A stretch of 64,000 nt of DNA from Ficedula albicollis (Eukaryota; Chordata; Aves; Passeriformes; Muscicapidae), in assembly GCF_000247815.1 (NCBI RefSeq), contig NC_021683.1:8068148-8132147 (forward strand), in the 5' to 3' direction. This document shows positions 25,732-39,462 of this stretch, one piece after another. A program made the translations under genes and the position numbers. Every line of letters begins with the position of its first letter. Positions within the stretch are counted from its first letter, which is position 1. Under the pieces are notes generated by a model. The model was not told where the DNA came from. It ran no database searches and was given only the letters and a program-made list of their open reading frames with translations.

Positions 25732-28700
25732 AGGCTGAGTGAATTAAGAACCTCTACTGCCCATCTGTAGGAGTCAGACCCCTCTAGCAAGGTAGAAGAC
25801 AGCCTTAAACATTCAGACCCCTCACTAACAGTGTGATGGGAACCTGGCCTGCAGAACATTTTGTCTAGAGATCATCCATACTGCTATTAGCTTCAAGAAT
25901 CTGGTGCTTCCAGCATTGCATCTTCCTCCCTGTTTCCCCCATATCCTGGGCATTTATTTGTTTCAGGTCTTGGCCCCACTGTTTTGTGAGCTGTACCCCT
26001 CTAGGCTCAGTTATCAAATGTTAGGAGACATGTTGGTTTTTGTACTCTGCCATTCCAGTGGTTGTGTAAGTCACATATAGAGAAGTCCAAAGTGCAGGCA
26101 TATGGAGGTGGCAACTCCTCATTATTTTGCCCTCACTCAGAAGGAAATGAACACCTTTAATCATTGAAATTTGGATAGCAATGAGTGATGCAAAGCAGTT
26201 GCATAGTTTTAATTTTAAGGGATGAGCAAAAGAATGATCCTTTGCTCTGTTCCCTCAACTAAAATGCTTTGTAGCTGCATAAAGAGGAGAGCAGCAGCTC
26301 TGGTTTTGCTTTGATTTTTGCAGTGAATATTTGCTGTATTTAATCTGCTGGGCTGTTATAAACAATTCCTCTGCAAGCAAGAAACTTGTGAGTAGCTGAG
26401 CTGAGATTTCCAGGTTCCTAATCAGAGGAAAGGCTGTCCCAGCTAAATCAGAGTTAGGCTCCTGATTGCATCCTGATAGAAAGGATTATTCATCCAGTGG
26501 AAAACAAATAGAGCTGCTGTTTGGCATAAATTAGCTGAGCAAATCTTGGCACTCAGTGCATGTTACAGCTCTGCTTTTCTGAGCCATGAGCTGGGTTCAC
26601 TTACAGCTGGCCTGACTCTGGAATGTTCCCTGCTTTCTGACCTTTCCTTTGTGGTAAGGTGCTTTGGAACCCTTTTCCTTTTTTTCCTTTTCATCAGCCC
26701 ATTTACAACATGCTCTGTCAGGCTGTTTGTGACTCAGGCCTCTCTTTACTATTTCCTGGCTGATCCCTTTGGTTTGTATAATCCACTGCCTGGGTGCCCA
26801 TCTCTGATGTGCTATGTTTATATTCAGCTGATTGCCCAGGCGGTGAAACAGATGGTAGTGATGCTGTGGCCTTGACAGTGCCTGCCTGGTGCTGCTGGAC
26901 TGCAAGAGGCCATGAAGAAGAGGGACCAAAGATAAAGGTTGCTAAAAGAGGTTGCTTTTATTTCCATGGGATTCTTGGTCTGTTACCCATCTTCTGGCAC
27001 TCGTATGTGCAGGGCAGATAACCTCAGTGCCTTTCTGCTGTATGGTATGAAACAGTTGGCATTTTGGTTCAACACATGGCTTCTTCAAAACAAACAACAC
27101 CCACAATAGGAGCCTTTTTCTTCTTTTCAAAGAGCCAAGGACATTGAAGCTGTATGCTGAGGTTAACTTAGAGAGCAAGGACTTCAGGATCATGGCACAT
27201 GGTATCTTTTGGAGCCTGTTTTGTAGCTGATAAATGTGTGTCTGGTAACTTTAAAGGCAGGTGAAGGCTTCTGTGAGCCAGGAAGGGGAGAATCTCCATC
27301 CTGGGAGATACCTAACTCTGCTGGGTGCCTCCCTGCACAATCTGTTCCAACTCACAAATTGTATGGTTTTGCAAAGGAATTGGACCAGAGACATCCAAAG
27401 TCTCCTCCACCTAAATCTTTCCATAGTTGTGTGCCTGATCCCACTGATCACCTGTGCAGTCTGCTTCATGTGGAGTGAAAGGGAGTGAAAAGAGTCTCAT
27501 AAAACATGTAGAAATGTCTGCTGTGGGCCCTGGCAGGGAGCAGATGCCAGCTGCCTTTTCTCTTCTAGATTAATTTATTTTACTGGAAGAACAACTGCTG
27601 TTGCTGTAAAGTTGCCACGGGGACTTGGGGCAAGTGGGAATGTCAAGGGGGGAATTTGGGAAGGCAGGAAGCCCAAGCTGACAGCAGCCCCTGCCCTGCC
27701 AAGGGACCAGGCAGGGCTTTGGAAGGGATGTACTGGGAGGTTCCTTGGATTGCTTCTGCTGCTGAGAGCAGCTGTTTGCCTGGATTATGAGCATAGTGAG
27801 AGAGGGTTTCTTGTTGGGTGTACATCCCCAGGAGAGGTTGTGCTTGATACCTGACCTTTGTTTTCGCTTCAAACCAGGTGTTTCAGGGCCCTGAAATTTT
27901 GCTGTGAGCTCAAATGACACTTAAGTCAAGGAGGACAAACACAGGATTAGTTCCTAGGGAGACAGCATGCGTGCAGGAGTTGTGCTCTCTCTCCTTTTGT
28001 GGGAGACAAACAAGCTTAGTGGGCCAGGAATAGCAGGACTGATGATGCACATTTGCAGAGGGTTATGTGCCTTCAGAGCTCTCTGCAAATGTCAGCCAGT
28101 TTGTCTGCTGCCCTGCAAATGCTACTTGCTGGGAAGGAGAAATCCTGCTTTCCCAAGTGAATGTTCCTCCCCAACTGCTTTTCAGCTCAGTTTGCCAGTG
28201 AGACTAAAAAAACAGTCTTGCCTTATGTGCAAGGTCCGAGGATTGCAGAGATGCAACCCAGTGAACTTGAAAGCGTGGAGGGGCTGGTCTGATCTCCCCA
28301 GGGTCCCCTCTGGAGCTGAGGGCATGCAGGGACCAGTGTGTCCAGTGAGGCAGGAAAGTTTGCTGAGCAGTGGAGAGGAGCAAAGCCGAGGGACTGAAGG
28401 TGCCATCACAGCCTCCCATGTCCTGTCTGAGGGGAGATTTGCTGTCTGATCTGCTGCCTCTGTGTGGGGAGGGAGGGCTCTCGGAGCAGCAGAGGAGGGA
28501 GCTGTGTTCTGTTAGCAGCTGGAGCCTTCCCCAGTCAGCCTGCAAGGCTGCTGCTCCTTTTGCTCCTGGAGAAGTGTTATTTAACAAACTGGCTTCCCAA
28601 CCAGCCTCATTGCTGGGCTAATTCCCAGGTCTGCTCCCTAAAGAGATTCATAGCTCCCTTTGCAGCCCAGCTATTCCTTGTGAAGGTTTGATGTATCTGG

Positions 28701-28787
28701 CTTGGTTAATTCCAGACATCTCTATACGAAGATACCATTTGTTAAAGGAGTTCTCAGATCTGGAAAGACCAGCCAGGAAAAAAAATA

Positions 28788-28809
28788 GTTTCCAAACAGG
28801 TTTGGAAAC
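28788..28809. repeat. Short perfect inverted repeat
   Basis: Arms GTTTCCAAAC (28788-28797) and GTTTGGAAAC (28800-28809) are separated by two bases. No function is assigned. Confidence 0.8.
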
Positions 28810-31800
28810 CTCTGCCGTGTAGTCATAGGAAATTAAACTGAAGCCATCTATTTGTGTTCAGCCCAGCAAGTTGTTGTGAACTTGTCTGAGAGAAATTAGC
28901 ATCCAGTTCCTAATTTAAAAGGTGGGACTAGTAGCCAGGGAGGGTTAAAAAAGAAGGCATCTACCTTGAGGTTGTGCTAAAGAGAGACTGTAGATATTTG
29001 TGTCTCAGCAGTTCAGGTGAGGGATGCCTCTTGAGGTTCCTGGTGCCTGGGCAGAATTTTTATGTCCCCTCTCCTGATTTTTTTAGTGGTGGAGGATGCT
29101 GAGGGCTGAAGGCACCAGCATGATGGTCAGTGCCTTTCCAATTCTCTTCAAGGCTTTTAGGTGTGTGGCTGAGGCAGGTGCTCTAATTTGACTGCAGACA
29201 TGCCGGGCATCTAAGCCCACAGCAAACATGGAGTCTGCTCCATGACAAGACACTTTGTGCCTTCTGTAGGACAAGACCCTGCTTGTAGGTAGTTACTGGA
29301 GAAAAGCTGATGCTTAATAAATTTACACCTTAATTTTCCTGTGCATATCATCTGCATCACAGTTCTGCCACAAAGCTGAGATGCTGTTTTCTCTGCTTTT
29401 TAGGACTGCTGCAGGCACTTGTTTTAAAGGTATGTTGACCTAGCCAGCAATGCTCAAGAATATGGACAAGATAAGGTTTGTCAGTAGCACATTTTGTTCC
29501 CATCAAGTTAGTGGAAGATGCTATTTTCTACTAAGAAAGCTCATTTTATATATTGCTGAAACCACTGGGCTGCTTTCAAAATAGGCTAATTACAGAGAGA
29601 GGATAGATCAGTCTCTCTGTAGCTTTTCTAGCACTGGGATGAAGGCAAGTTTATTGCTTCCCCTTGTGACTTTACCTTTTCCTCAGTAAATATGGAAAAT
29701 TGAGCCTCTGTGAGATTGGCCCCTTTGTCTGATACCTGGCAGAGCTGTAATTAGATGATTGCAAGTTTGTGACCTTCACTGTCATCTAAGTTCTACCTTA
29801 TGTGCTGCCTCTGGCATGGGGAGGGGAAACTTATTTTTTCTCTCTCCAAGAAAGAGGAAGATGTTTTGAGATAGTGAGGGAAATGGGGAAGGTTTCCTCT
29901 CTGTAGCCTGCTTGTCCCAGGAGTCCCTGTGCTGCTTTGAGAGGGAAAGTTGCAGGTCTGACTCTGTGGTGGCACCCAAGGAGGGATGCTTAGGGACAGG
30001 CATGCAACAAACACCTTGGGCAGAAGGATGGTGGTTCTGTGTCCTTTCTCTTATGTTCTTGGTTATAGGACATCCCCTGGGTCTGCCAAGGCTTCCTGAA
30101 ATGCTTCAATACCTAAAGTACAGGCTGGGAGAGAGGAATGAGAGATTCCTACAGGCTTGCTGGGAATCTCAGTTCATCTTTTGCTGGGACTTTGCTCCTG
30201 GGTTTGCTGGTGCTGAAGGTGGAGGCATGCTGGAAAGGATTCAGGCACGGTGGCTGTTTCAGCCAGCACACCACTCCTTGCTGTCTGCAAGGACAGGAGG
30301 GCTCCTGGACATGGCATAGTTCTCATGTGTTGCCTTTCCTGACAAAAGGTGCCCTTATTTACCAAGATTTCATCTATTCCTACTGTTTATTGCCCACTTG
30401 AAATCCTCCTTGTCCCCTGCTGGCCTTGTCCTTGCAAGAGCTGCTGGTTGTGCTCCTGCCGCAGTGGGGAGAGATGGAGACAGGATGGGAGCAGTGGCTG
30501 GCAGCTGACAGTTTCTTTTTATGTTTCCATCTGTTCCCTCTCTTCCTTTTTAATGAGATCAGGTGCCAGAGTGCACTAGGAAGACTTTTCAATGTGAGAG
30601 GAAGTCACAAATGGGGTACTCAGGTCCTTGCTTTCATCCTTGGCAGAGAGCTGCTGCTCAAATCAAACCTGCACCCTCTTGAGCTGTTCCTATAATGGGA
30701 AACCAAAACTCTGCAGTGAGGCTGACAGCTCCAATCAGGTGGGTCTGTCCTGCAGCTCAGCCTTGGAACTCAGAGATGCTTGTGCTGATGGTCACCAAGA
30801 CACAAACCTGGCTGTTCCTGCCCCCACTCAGGTGCCTTTTAACTTTTCATTATTTATTTGATTTTTTTTTTTAATGTGGCTACTCTGTCTTCTAATCCCC
30901 TAGTTGTTTTAAATGGTATCAGTAGCTGGACAGGTTTATTCTTTCAGGCCCTTGGTGTTTGCTACACCCAGTTGACCAGATTTTCTGATCAACCACTCCA
31001 ATTCCACAAATGACTGTGCTTCTGCCTTATGTTTTGAAAGGTTTTCCCCTCTCTTTTTGAGGCCATGTGTTTATTACAAAGCTGGTCTTTCATGAGTGGG
31101 AATGTTTCCCTCAAGGAGAATCTCAGGAGATGTTTGGGGCTGGTTTTATTGCTGTCTCTTTTATTCATGGTACTTGGAATGTGTGAAGGATGGGAAGAAG
31201 TTCAAAAGATGAATGTGAGGAGCTTGTTTAACAGTTCAACTTGAACAACCTCTTTGTGGAAAATTAGAGTCTATCCCTTTGCTCCCATTGCCAATATATG
31301 ATGGGAGTCAGCATGGAGACCTTGATCAGATAAAAGCTGTAGAGTCTGACAGTACCTCCAGGACAGAGAGCAGAGGCTCTTCTAGGGGATGGACCAGGTG
31401 CCTTGTTTAAAAATCAGAAAGCCCTGGCTCATGTTCCAGCCCAGAATGGCCTCTGCATGGCTGTTTTTTAACAAAACTCACAATCTTTTAAGCAGAGGAC
31501 ATTTGGATACAAGTGCAATCCATTATTTGGCTAAGCCAAAGGCAATCCAGTAGTCCCTCCTTAAGAATTCAGCCAAATGCTTTGGGATTTTGCATGACTT
31601 CAAACTCTGCAGTTGTGGCTATTGTGTGCTTGTATTGGACCTGTGAAGGCACTGCCCAGTGCAAGAAAAGCCACATTTGGCTTTGATTTTTTTTTTTTCT
31701 TGGTGCCTGCTTCTGTTGGCAAGTTCCTTGCTCAGCAGCCCTGAGTGCTGCAGGGAGCTGCACCAGCTTGCTGGCAGCAGCAAGGACAGCAGCTTGTTCC

Positions 31801-34720
31801 TTTGGTGCTTCTCAAGTGATAAATAAAACAAGCTACTCCTTTCACAGCGCTGCTTTTGAGCAGCCTGGTGCTTTGTAGTTGCTCTAATCATGCCAGGTGC
31901 TCCTGTTGGGTTCAGGTTGAAATGCATGTCACGGGCTGGGTTTGTCCCTTCCCTGTGTCCCACTTACAACTGTTGTGTTTTCTAATCTTCCTCTCCCTTT
32001 CTTCTCTTCACAGAGACAGCTGTTGGTGTTTGGAAGTGCCCTGCAGAGGCACTAGACCTGCTGGGCTGGGGGTGACTGATTTGCTGTGAAGCCAGGAGAC
32101 CCATCCTGCAGCAAATAGAGCTGCCAGGTGATGCCAGAAGCCAGGTGCCAGCCAAGCTGTTGTGGATCTGGTTAAGCACAATGTTTCCTTAGCCTGGAGA
32201 AGCTGAGGGAAGGCCTGTCTGTGGCATTTGGGGTGGTCCTTGTGGTTGACTGTGGGATGATTATGCTGGGTATTTAGGTGTTGCCATGGTGGCATGAGAT
32301 GTAATTTCCAGAGTTCTTGCAGGCTGTTCTGTGTCCTGGTGGAGCAGGGGGAGCCTGGTGCTCCCAGCCGTGCTGGTGGGTGGGATGGAGAATACCCTGG
32401 CAGGACCCTGCTAGCAGAGAAGAGCTGAATGTGAGGGAGCAGACACTGAGCCCTGCTCTGCCTCTGTGACTGGGAAACACCCCTAAGCCCTGGTCCTACA
32501 GAGTGCTGCTGCCTGTTACTGCCCTCAGTTTCACAGGGTCTCAGATGGTTTTTAGCTTCCAGGAAACAGGATGCCAAGGCACTTGGGATTAAGGTAGTGG
32601 CATCCCCAGGAACAGCTATTGAATCATCTTGTAACTGCACAGATATTGTCATCCTTGACATCTGTCTCTTTTTTTTTGTTGAGGCTGACATCCTGTGCCA
32701 GTACCTTGCTGAGTGAGGTCTGAGCCTCCATCCAAAGCCCACCCATCTTTCCAAGGCACTGTGTCATGGCAGGCACAGCCTTGGTTACTGCCTTTCCTAA
32801 CCTCCATGTCAGAGATTCCCCTTGAACTGTGATTAACTTCTGGAGGCTTGTAAATTTTCTTTTCATTGACATAAAGAGAGCTTGCTGGATTAAATGGTTT
32901 CATAGAACTAAAGAAAAAGAAAACGTAGGAGGCATTACACTTGTTGAGGTCAAGGATTTTGCTTTCTTTCAAGAGGCAGTGAAGATAAAACAATTTATTC
33001 TTTTCAAATTAGGTAACTGCACAGCTAATGTCAGGGTCTCTAAAAGGAAGGAATTTGAAATAATGTCTTGATTTAGGAAAGACTACAGAAGCATTTCAGG
33101 GTTTGAAAGTGAGATGTAAATTAAGTAAAAAATGAGGAAACAAAATTGATTCCCAGCATGGGAATAAAAATGGGAGAAAATAAACCCAAGGCTGTGTGTT
33201 GAGGTTTGTGCTGCCAAAAAAATAAATCTATGTTCTCCCTTGCAATGGGTGATTGTATTGTTCAGAGGAAGGCAGGGAAAATATGGCTAAAAGGACCTAA
33301 CTTTATTTTCCTTTTCTCTCATAAGAAAACAAACATGAACCCTGTTTGGAACAAAGAGGGCTGTGGGCTGCTTGTTTGGAACTTCATGATTGGACCTTCA
33401 TAAGGTTGCAGCTGGGTAAGTGATCTCAGGGCAGTTATTCAGGAGGGAATATAAATATTTTGATAACATCTAAAGTGATTGAGCATTGCAGTCAGGCCTT
33501 TCTTGAAGTGAGCACTTAATGAGTTAAAATGGAGGTAGGGAGTGCTCCCATCTGCACCTCTTCCATCCTGTGAGCTGTCTGCTATCACTTTCCTCTTTTC
33601 TCTGCATCCTCATTGCAGCCTTTGCAGCAGTTTTGTGTACTCTGCAGGACACCAAAAGTGTCCAGTTAACTCTGTTAAATTGTTTGATCTGGTAAGTGCA
33701 GCAGTGATGACAGGAGATGTTTCTGATGTGCCTCTTGCAATCCCCCCAAGGTCTCTGGTTTTGGTGCTCAGCTGCCAGAGTGTGCCTGTACTGTGAGGTC
33801 ATCTCAGAGCCTGCAGTTGGGTTTTTTGAGGATGCTGGCTCTGTGTCCTTCTAGCACTGCAGCAAAGGAGAGGTTAATAATGCATCATGCCTGCCTGTTG
33901 CCCTTGGCTGTATGCTCATTTACTTCTGCAGGAGGAGAAGAGCTATGCAAAGAGCCTTTCCTAGGGGATGGAGGAAGGATTTCAGCTCCCTGCACAAACT
34001 AACAGTGACCTGTCCCTCTAAAGAGGGCAGAGTTTGGAGCCTGGTTTGATCACACTCTGCTAAGATGGATAAGGGTATCTTGTCTGAAATGCTGAGGTGC
34101 CCAGCTCTCATGCTGGCTGTGGGCAAGTGTGTCCCCTCTCTGCTTCCTTGGGACATGCTGTACTTCTTGCAGGTGTGTTGGAGTTTCACTGTGTGTTTGC
34201 TGTGTTCATTGTGTGCTGTCCCTGAGCTGCTGTTACTACCGAGAGACAAGACACTGCCAGCCAGGCATTGCCAGTATCCCTGCAGGGGTGGGGAAGTGCA
34301 GCTGGTTTCTGCTGCCCTGGGGCAGGGGGACCACAGCAGCTACTCTGTGGGCACCAGGTGGGTGCTGAGCATCCCTTTGTCCCACTGCTGTCAAGGCAGC
34401 TGATTCCTCTGAAAACCACCACTGCTTCCTCCCCTGTGACATCCCTGTTGTTGCCCTGCTGCTGTTGGGGCTGGCTGGGAAGCCCTGCTGCTCCTGAAGG
34501 AGAGCCCCAGCCTGGCTGGCTCAGGGGATCCAGTGTGTGAGTGTGGCCCTGGAAAGTGGGGGATGCTGGTGACCAGCCCTGTGCTACAATGCTGGTGACT
34601 GTGTCCCTTCTGTGGATGGAGAGTGGCTCAGGTTGTCTGGCCTCAGGAGGGAGAGCTTGGGAGCAGAGCTGAGTGGAGACTCCTGTATGTAGTTAGAGAA
34701 AATAAAAAGGCTAAAAAGGC

Positions 34721-34748
34721 TAATTTGCATCCAGGGGGATGCAAATTA
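34721..34748. repeat. Palindrome carrying two octamer motifs
   Basis: TAATTTGCATCC at 34721-34732 and its exact reverse complement at 34737-34748 flank AGGG. Each arm contains the POU-factor octamer (ATTTGCAT and ATGCAAAT), so the element holds two inverted octamers about 18 bases apart centre to centre. This could be a composite binding site or simply a chance palindrome. Confidence 0.75.
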
Positions 34749-37700
34749 CTCATAGCAGGTTCTCCAGATGTGCCCCATACCTGAAGGATAGAAAATAATC
34801 AGTGAAGTTAAAGCTTGTTCTGTAACACCTTGGAATTACAGCCAGTGCTGTAGTATTAGAGCAGCCATCCAGTAAATGCAGAATATTTACTTTTCTGGCA
34901 GCCAGTATTGTGTGTGTGTGCTGGAGAAGGAGGTATGAGGCTGGAGCTAGCCATGGTCAGGCTCAGCAGCTGTATTCCTGCTTCTGCTTTTGGCTGGTTC
35001 CCTGTTTCCAGCTTGGTGTCTCTGAATTTCAGTTAACATTTATGGTCTTCCAGAGGCTGAAACTCCTTTGTGAGAACTGGGCATGAACACACTTTCACTT
35101 TGATTGAGAAGCTTTGGAAGTCTAAGATTAAACCATCTTGGTTGGGATTGAGATTTACAGAAGCATTTCAAGAACTCGGCCAATGTCCAACCTCTTCATG
35201 TCCTGGCAGATGAAGCAGCTGGTCAGGATGTGAGCATTGTGCAGCCTGTGCTGTGCACTGAGAGTTGATCCTGCACAAGGGAAGGGATGGTTCAGAAAGG
35301 GAGCAGATGGGTTTTAGGGATGCTGGGAGTGTCCCATGTTCCATCTTGGGGATGCAGCTGAAAGATGCATTAACAAATCACTGCATGTCAGCAGAATGGA
35401 GGAGACTCTTCATGAGCCAGGCAGTGTTCAGAGGTTATTATTGCTGCCCTAAAGAGAAGAGGTGAAGGTGCTTTTATTTATCCGCTACAGGTTATGGCCA
35501 AAACCACTCACCTGGGAGCAGGGTTCAGGTCCTGTACAGACCCTTTTTTTCTGCCTTGCCTGGAGCAAGGAGTCTCAGTAGTAGCTGTGAGCCCACAGCA
35601 TGAAACAAATCTTTCTTTCACTTTAAAGATGGTCCTTGTCCTTTTTTTTTTTTTTTTTCCCTCAAGAGACTGCTTATGCATTGCACATTAAATAGTCATT
35701 AGCTAAAAGACTTTGTCATCCAGGGAGCAGAGCTCCCCAGCCAAGGCTTTTCCTTAGCTCTGGAGCATCCAAGGAGCCAGCCTGCAAATAAGGCTTTTTT
35801 TCACTTGCATTCTCCTTGCAGCTGTCCAGGGGATGTAGGAATGACATTGTCTGGGCTGACAAGCTGGACCAAGGAATGGCTTCGGCCTCTTCTGTCAGCC
35901 TGGCAGGGCAGGAAGGTTTGGGAAGAAAAAACACGTGGTGAGTTCAGTAACAGGGACACAGCTGAGTGTGAGAGCAGGGTTGTTGAGTTTGAGAGTGGGC
36001 TGAGGTACCACCACCAGGTATGGCACTGGGTGCTCAGGTGCTTGCAAGCCTTGTGTGAGTTTAATGTCATTTCTACCATGCAATTCCATGGATATCCTTC
36101 CCTGCCAGAAGTTTCCTTTGCTAAGCACCTGAGGCTTCTCTGGCAAGTTCTCTGAGCATGAAATCTGGCTCCAGCTGTGCTCTCTGCCTGCAGCAGGCAG
36201 AATTCACTCCTGTGCTGAGCAGCCTCTAAGGCTGGTTCTAAGGTGCTGGAGCTGTGGGAAGGAGCACAGGGAGGCAGAGCCCTGTGAGTGCATCTCAGAC
36301 TAGGTATGAGAGATTTGGTGAGCCTCACCTTGGCATCTCTCATGCAGGAGATGTTTTGGAGCGAGTCTCCACAGGACGGCTAGCAGGAGAGCCAGTAATT
36401 TTTCAGAGCTCAGATCCTCCCTGACTGGATTGTAAATTCCTAAATAATGAATGTTGGTTTCCAAATGGAGGGTTCCTTGTTCCCTGCCAAGCAGATGCGA
36501 GGATTGGGTTTGCCTGTGGCCTAGAGTCTCCTGAGAAGCTTTTGTTTATAGCATCTGTTGTGCCAAAATGCATGAGGCTATCTGACAGGAGATATGCTCT
36601 TGTCAGTTGGGTGTCCTTGGCTGTTGTGTGTGTAAATGTGTGCCTGATTAAATGGAACAAGCTCATCAGAGGGTATTCACCAGGTGCAACACCAAAGGAC
36701 ACCCCCAAAGGCATTGTCAGAGCTGTGGCAACACAGAGATTTGCCTGCTGTCCTTTGCTTTGATACGATCAGGGTCCTCCCTGGGTGAGCAAAATACAAA
36801 TTAAATTCTCGCTTTGTAATTCAGTGTGGAAAGTTCTTCCTTACTCCTTAAGCAAAGATGTGATGGGCTTGTCTGCAGTGTCTAGAATTAATTTACCTGA
36901 AGGTTGTGGAGCATTACCAAATGCCACTCTAAGGTGCACTTTTTAATACTGTTGCAGTCACAGGAACCAGCTGCACCAGCACAGCTGTGCCACCTAGAAA
37001 AGCAATGAAGAAATAGGCCTAGGGCTGGGGTACAATTCCTGACATGTATCAGGAAATCCAGATCTATCAGAACAGGGTGCCAAGTGAAGATCAGCATAGG
37101 CATCCCAGATTCAGCCTCCTCAATTCTCCCTTTATTCCAGCATCTATGGCTAGGCAAGAAGTCCCCACCATCACTGCAAGCTGCACAGCAATTTTATAAC
37201 CCATTTACCCACCCAGACATATCCTTAAACCAGGAACATAATTAAATCCTGCTGAGTATCACAGAGCTGTCTGAGATGGGGAACATGGAGATCTCCCCCT
37301 GTGGGACATGGGTGGTGGGCTGGAGCTGTGCTGTTGTGGTTGGTGTTTCATTCTATCCCTGCAGGGAGATTTCTTAGTTCTGCTTCTTTTCCCCAGCTCT
37401 GGGAGGCTGATCCATGGAGGCTTTAGGGAATTGGAACTATGGAATAGGGAAGAGCTCCTCTCCAGGGCTAGAGGGTAGGGGAAGCTGCTAGACTGGGAGG
37501 GAGCATGGAGAGCAGAAACTATCTGGAAATGAGCATCGTGGGCATGATGGACAGACTTCATTTCAAGTGAAATGAAATTGCAGTTAGAAAATTGGAACAA
37601 ATAATCCAGTTATTCTCAAAACTCAGTAATAAATCACTGAAATCCAGATTAATGCATTGTCCTCCATTAGATTTCTCTCTTGAAAAATAGTTATTTCCAG

Positions 37701-38033
37701 GTCTAAATCCTAGTTCTTGCTGCAGCATGTCCTGCTGTCCATAAGACAGTGCTGTGCTCTCATGTTTTGTGTAAGAACAAAAGGAAAGAGCAGCCTTGTG
37801 GATTATGTGTATAGTGCTGTAACTGCTTTGACAATAAAGGAATAGAGTTGCTGGGCTGCTTGTGATTTGGATAAAACTTGAGGGAAAGGAAATGGTTGTC
37901 TTTATGTAGACAATGTCTTGTTGTATAAAACAAGTCCACACGTACAAAAAAAAAAGTGGAACAGAAGGAAGCAGGAGGGAATATGATCAGAGATTTTGCT
38001 TAAGGTCAGGATGCAAATAATTTTAGTTTAGGG

Positions 38034-38140
38034 CTTTCAGCTGATTCCCTCTGCCTTCCAGAAGATGTCTCTTTCCCAAGTCTCCAAAAATAAGAAGTGT
38101 GCAAATGCATCTGTTCCTTGGTCCAGTTTGCTAGAAAGGG
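38034..38140 (+). repeat. Diverged copy of the exon-edge segment at 40335
   Basis: 38034-38072 matches 40335-40373 at 37 of 39 bases, including a CCTCTGCCTTCCAG acceptor-like end and the following ATGTCTCT. Weaker similarity continues for another 60-70 bases, where both copies share the order ATG-ATCTG-GTCCAGTTT with small differences. This copy has no donor at the matching place. It may be a decayed duplicate of a HYDIN exon, or both may belong to a dispersed repeat. Confidence 0.55.
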
Positions 38141-39360
38141 AGGGAAAATTATTTCTACTCCAAAGCAGTGCTTAGTAAATGTTGTCTGTATTTGAGTCTT
38201 GTCAGTGCTTGAAGCCAGCTTTCTGGGGTTTTCTCTTCTTCTTGCCCTTTCTTGTACACCACTTTGTGTGACCCAGACAAAGAGGGGTGGGTGGTTGTCA
38301 GGCTGGTGGTTGGAAAAGGAATGACCCTGTTTATCTGTGCTTCTTGTAGGATAAGGATGCTAGAGAAGAACTGCCACTAGGATGAAGTCTGAAGTGGCCC
38401 TGCTTTCCCATGTGTTGCATTTCTGTTTGAGCTTATTGCTCATGTTCCTTTAATGGTTTCATGCTTTTGTTTATGCTGTTACAACTTCTAATGCCTACAG
38501 GAAGCCTTGAATTTGGACGTTGCTAAATGAAAATTAGGACCCTCATTCTCCATGGAGAAATGCTCTTGTGCAGTGTGGTAATTTCACGCCTGGAAGGAGT
38601 CATATTTGTTGGATAATTTTTGTAACTTGACCAAATTAGCCTTGAGAAACTATAGTTCTTAATCAGAGTCTTGAACTCTCTGCTCCATTAGTTACAAACA
38701 TCAGCAGAAGCATTCTTGCACAAAGGATGGACACTTGGTTTGCAAAGCAGGAAGATGCTCTGATTTTGTCTGCACTTGGGCAGCAGTGTCCCTGGGTTTG
38801 AGGTTGTTCATAACACTCTGAGTCCTTAGTAGAGCCAGACTCAAAATCACATCAGGTCAGCTGCTCTTGAAAAATTAAGCAGCCAAGTGATGTTCACCTT
38901 CCTTCTGTACTCACAAAAAGGAGATTCTTATGGTGGGAATTGAATTCCTGGGAATATTCTGAAGAGTTAGAAAAGACAGTTTGGATATTAATAAGGCCTT
39001 GGTTAATAATTAGAGTAAATAGGGTTCAATAATCATGGGAGAGGGAGATAGAGGGAAAGGTAAGAAATGTCAGCAGGCTCTGGTGTGTCTTTGTGGCCCA
39101 TGGGAAGCAAAGTGGGGAGGCCTTGTGTTCTCCAGTTCTGAAGGATGCCACAGCCTGGAGACACCAGTATTAAAGAAACTTCCAAATGGGTCTCCTCAGT
39201 GACCCAGCAGAGGTCCATTCTATTAGTTACAACATAGACCATGTTCCCAAACACCGGCACAGAGATGTGCACATCTATATTTGAGTGTACAAAGGTACCA
39301 AATGAATGTTCCCCTTGAGTTTGGTGAAATAATCATATCAAATCTGCACTTCTCAACAGG

Positions 39361-39462
39361 TGAGAGTACTGGGTTCAGTTCTGGGCCCCTCATTCAGGAA
39401 GGACCCTGAGGTGCTGAAGCAAGTCCAGAGAAAGGCAATGAAGCTGTGAAGGGACTAGAGCC
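39361..39462 (+). mobile_element. CR1 LINE internal fragment
   Basis: The segment with TTCAGTTCTGGGCCCCTCA (about 39374) and GTCCAGAGAAAGGCAATGAA (about 39423) follows the CR1 3' region in the sense direction. Only about 100 bases are recognisable. There is no coding capacity. Confidence 0.85.

Larger units (their letters stand above)
14906..38033. other. CMTR2-HYDIN spacer and probable HYDIN 5' region, unassigned
   Basis: About 23 kb in which I can identify no confirmed exon. It must contain the end of the CMTR2 unit, the intergenic spacer and possibly the HYDIN promoter and first exons. No CpG island is visible that would mark the HYDIN start. Visible items are an imperfect 56-bp tandem repeat (16512-16605), exon-like segments at 22575-22618 and 32014-32128, a T/G tract at 25540-25731, and inverted repeats at 28788-28809 and 34721-34748. 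Open frames here are mostly at chance length. Confidence 0.5.
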
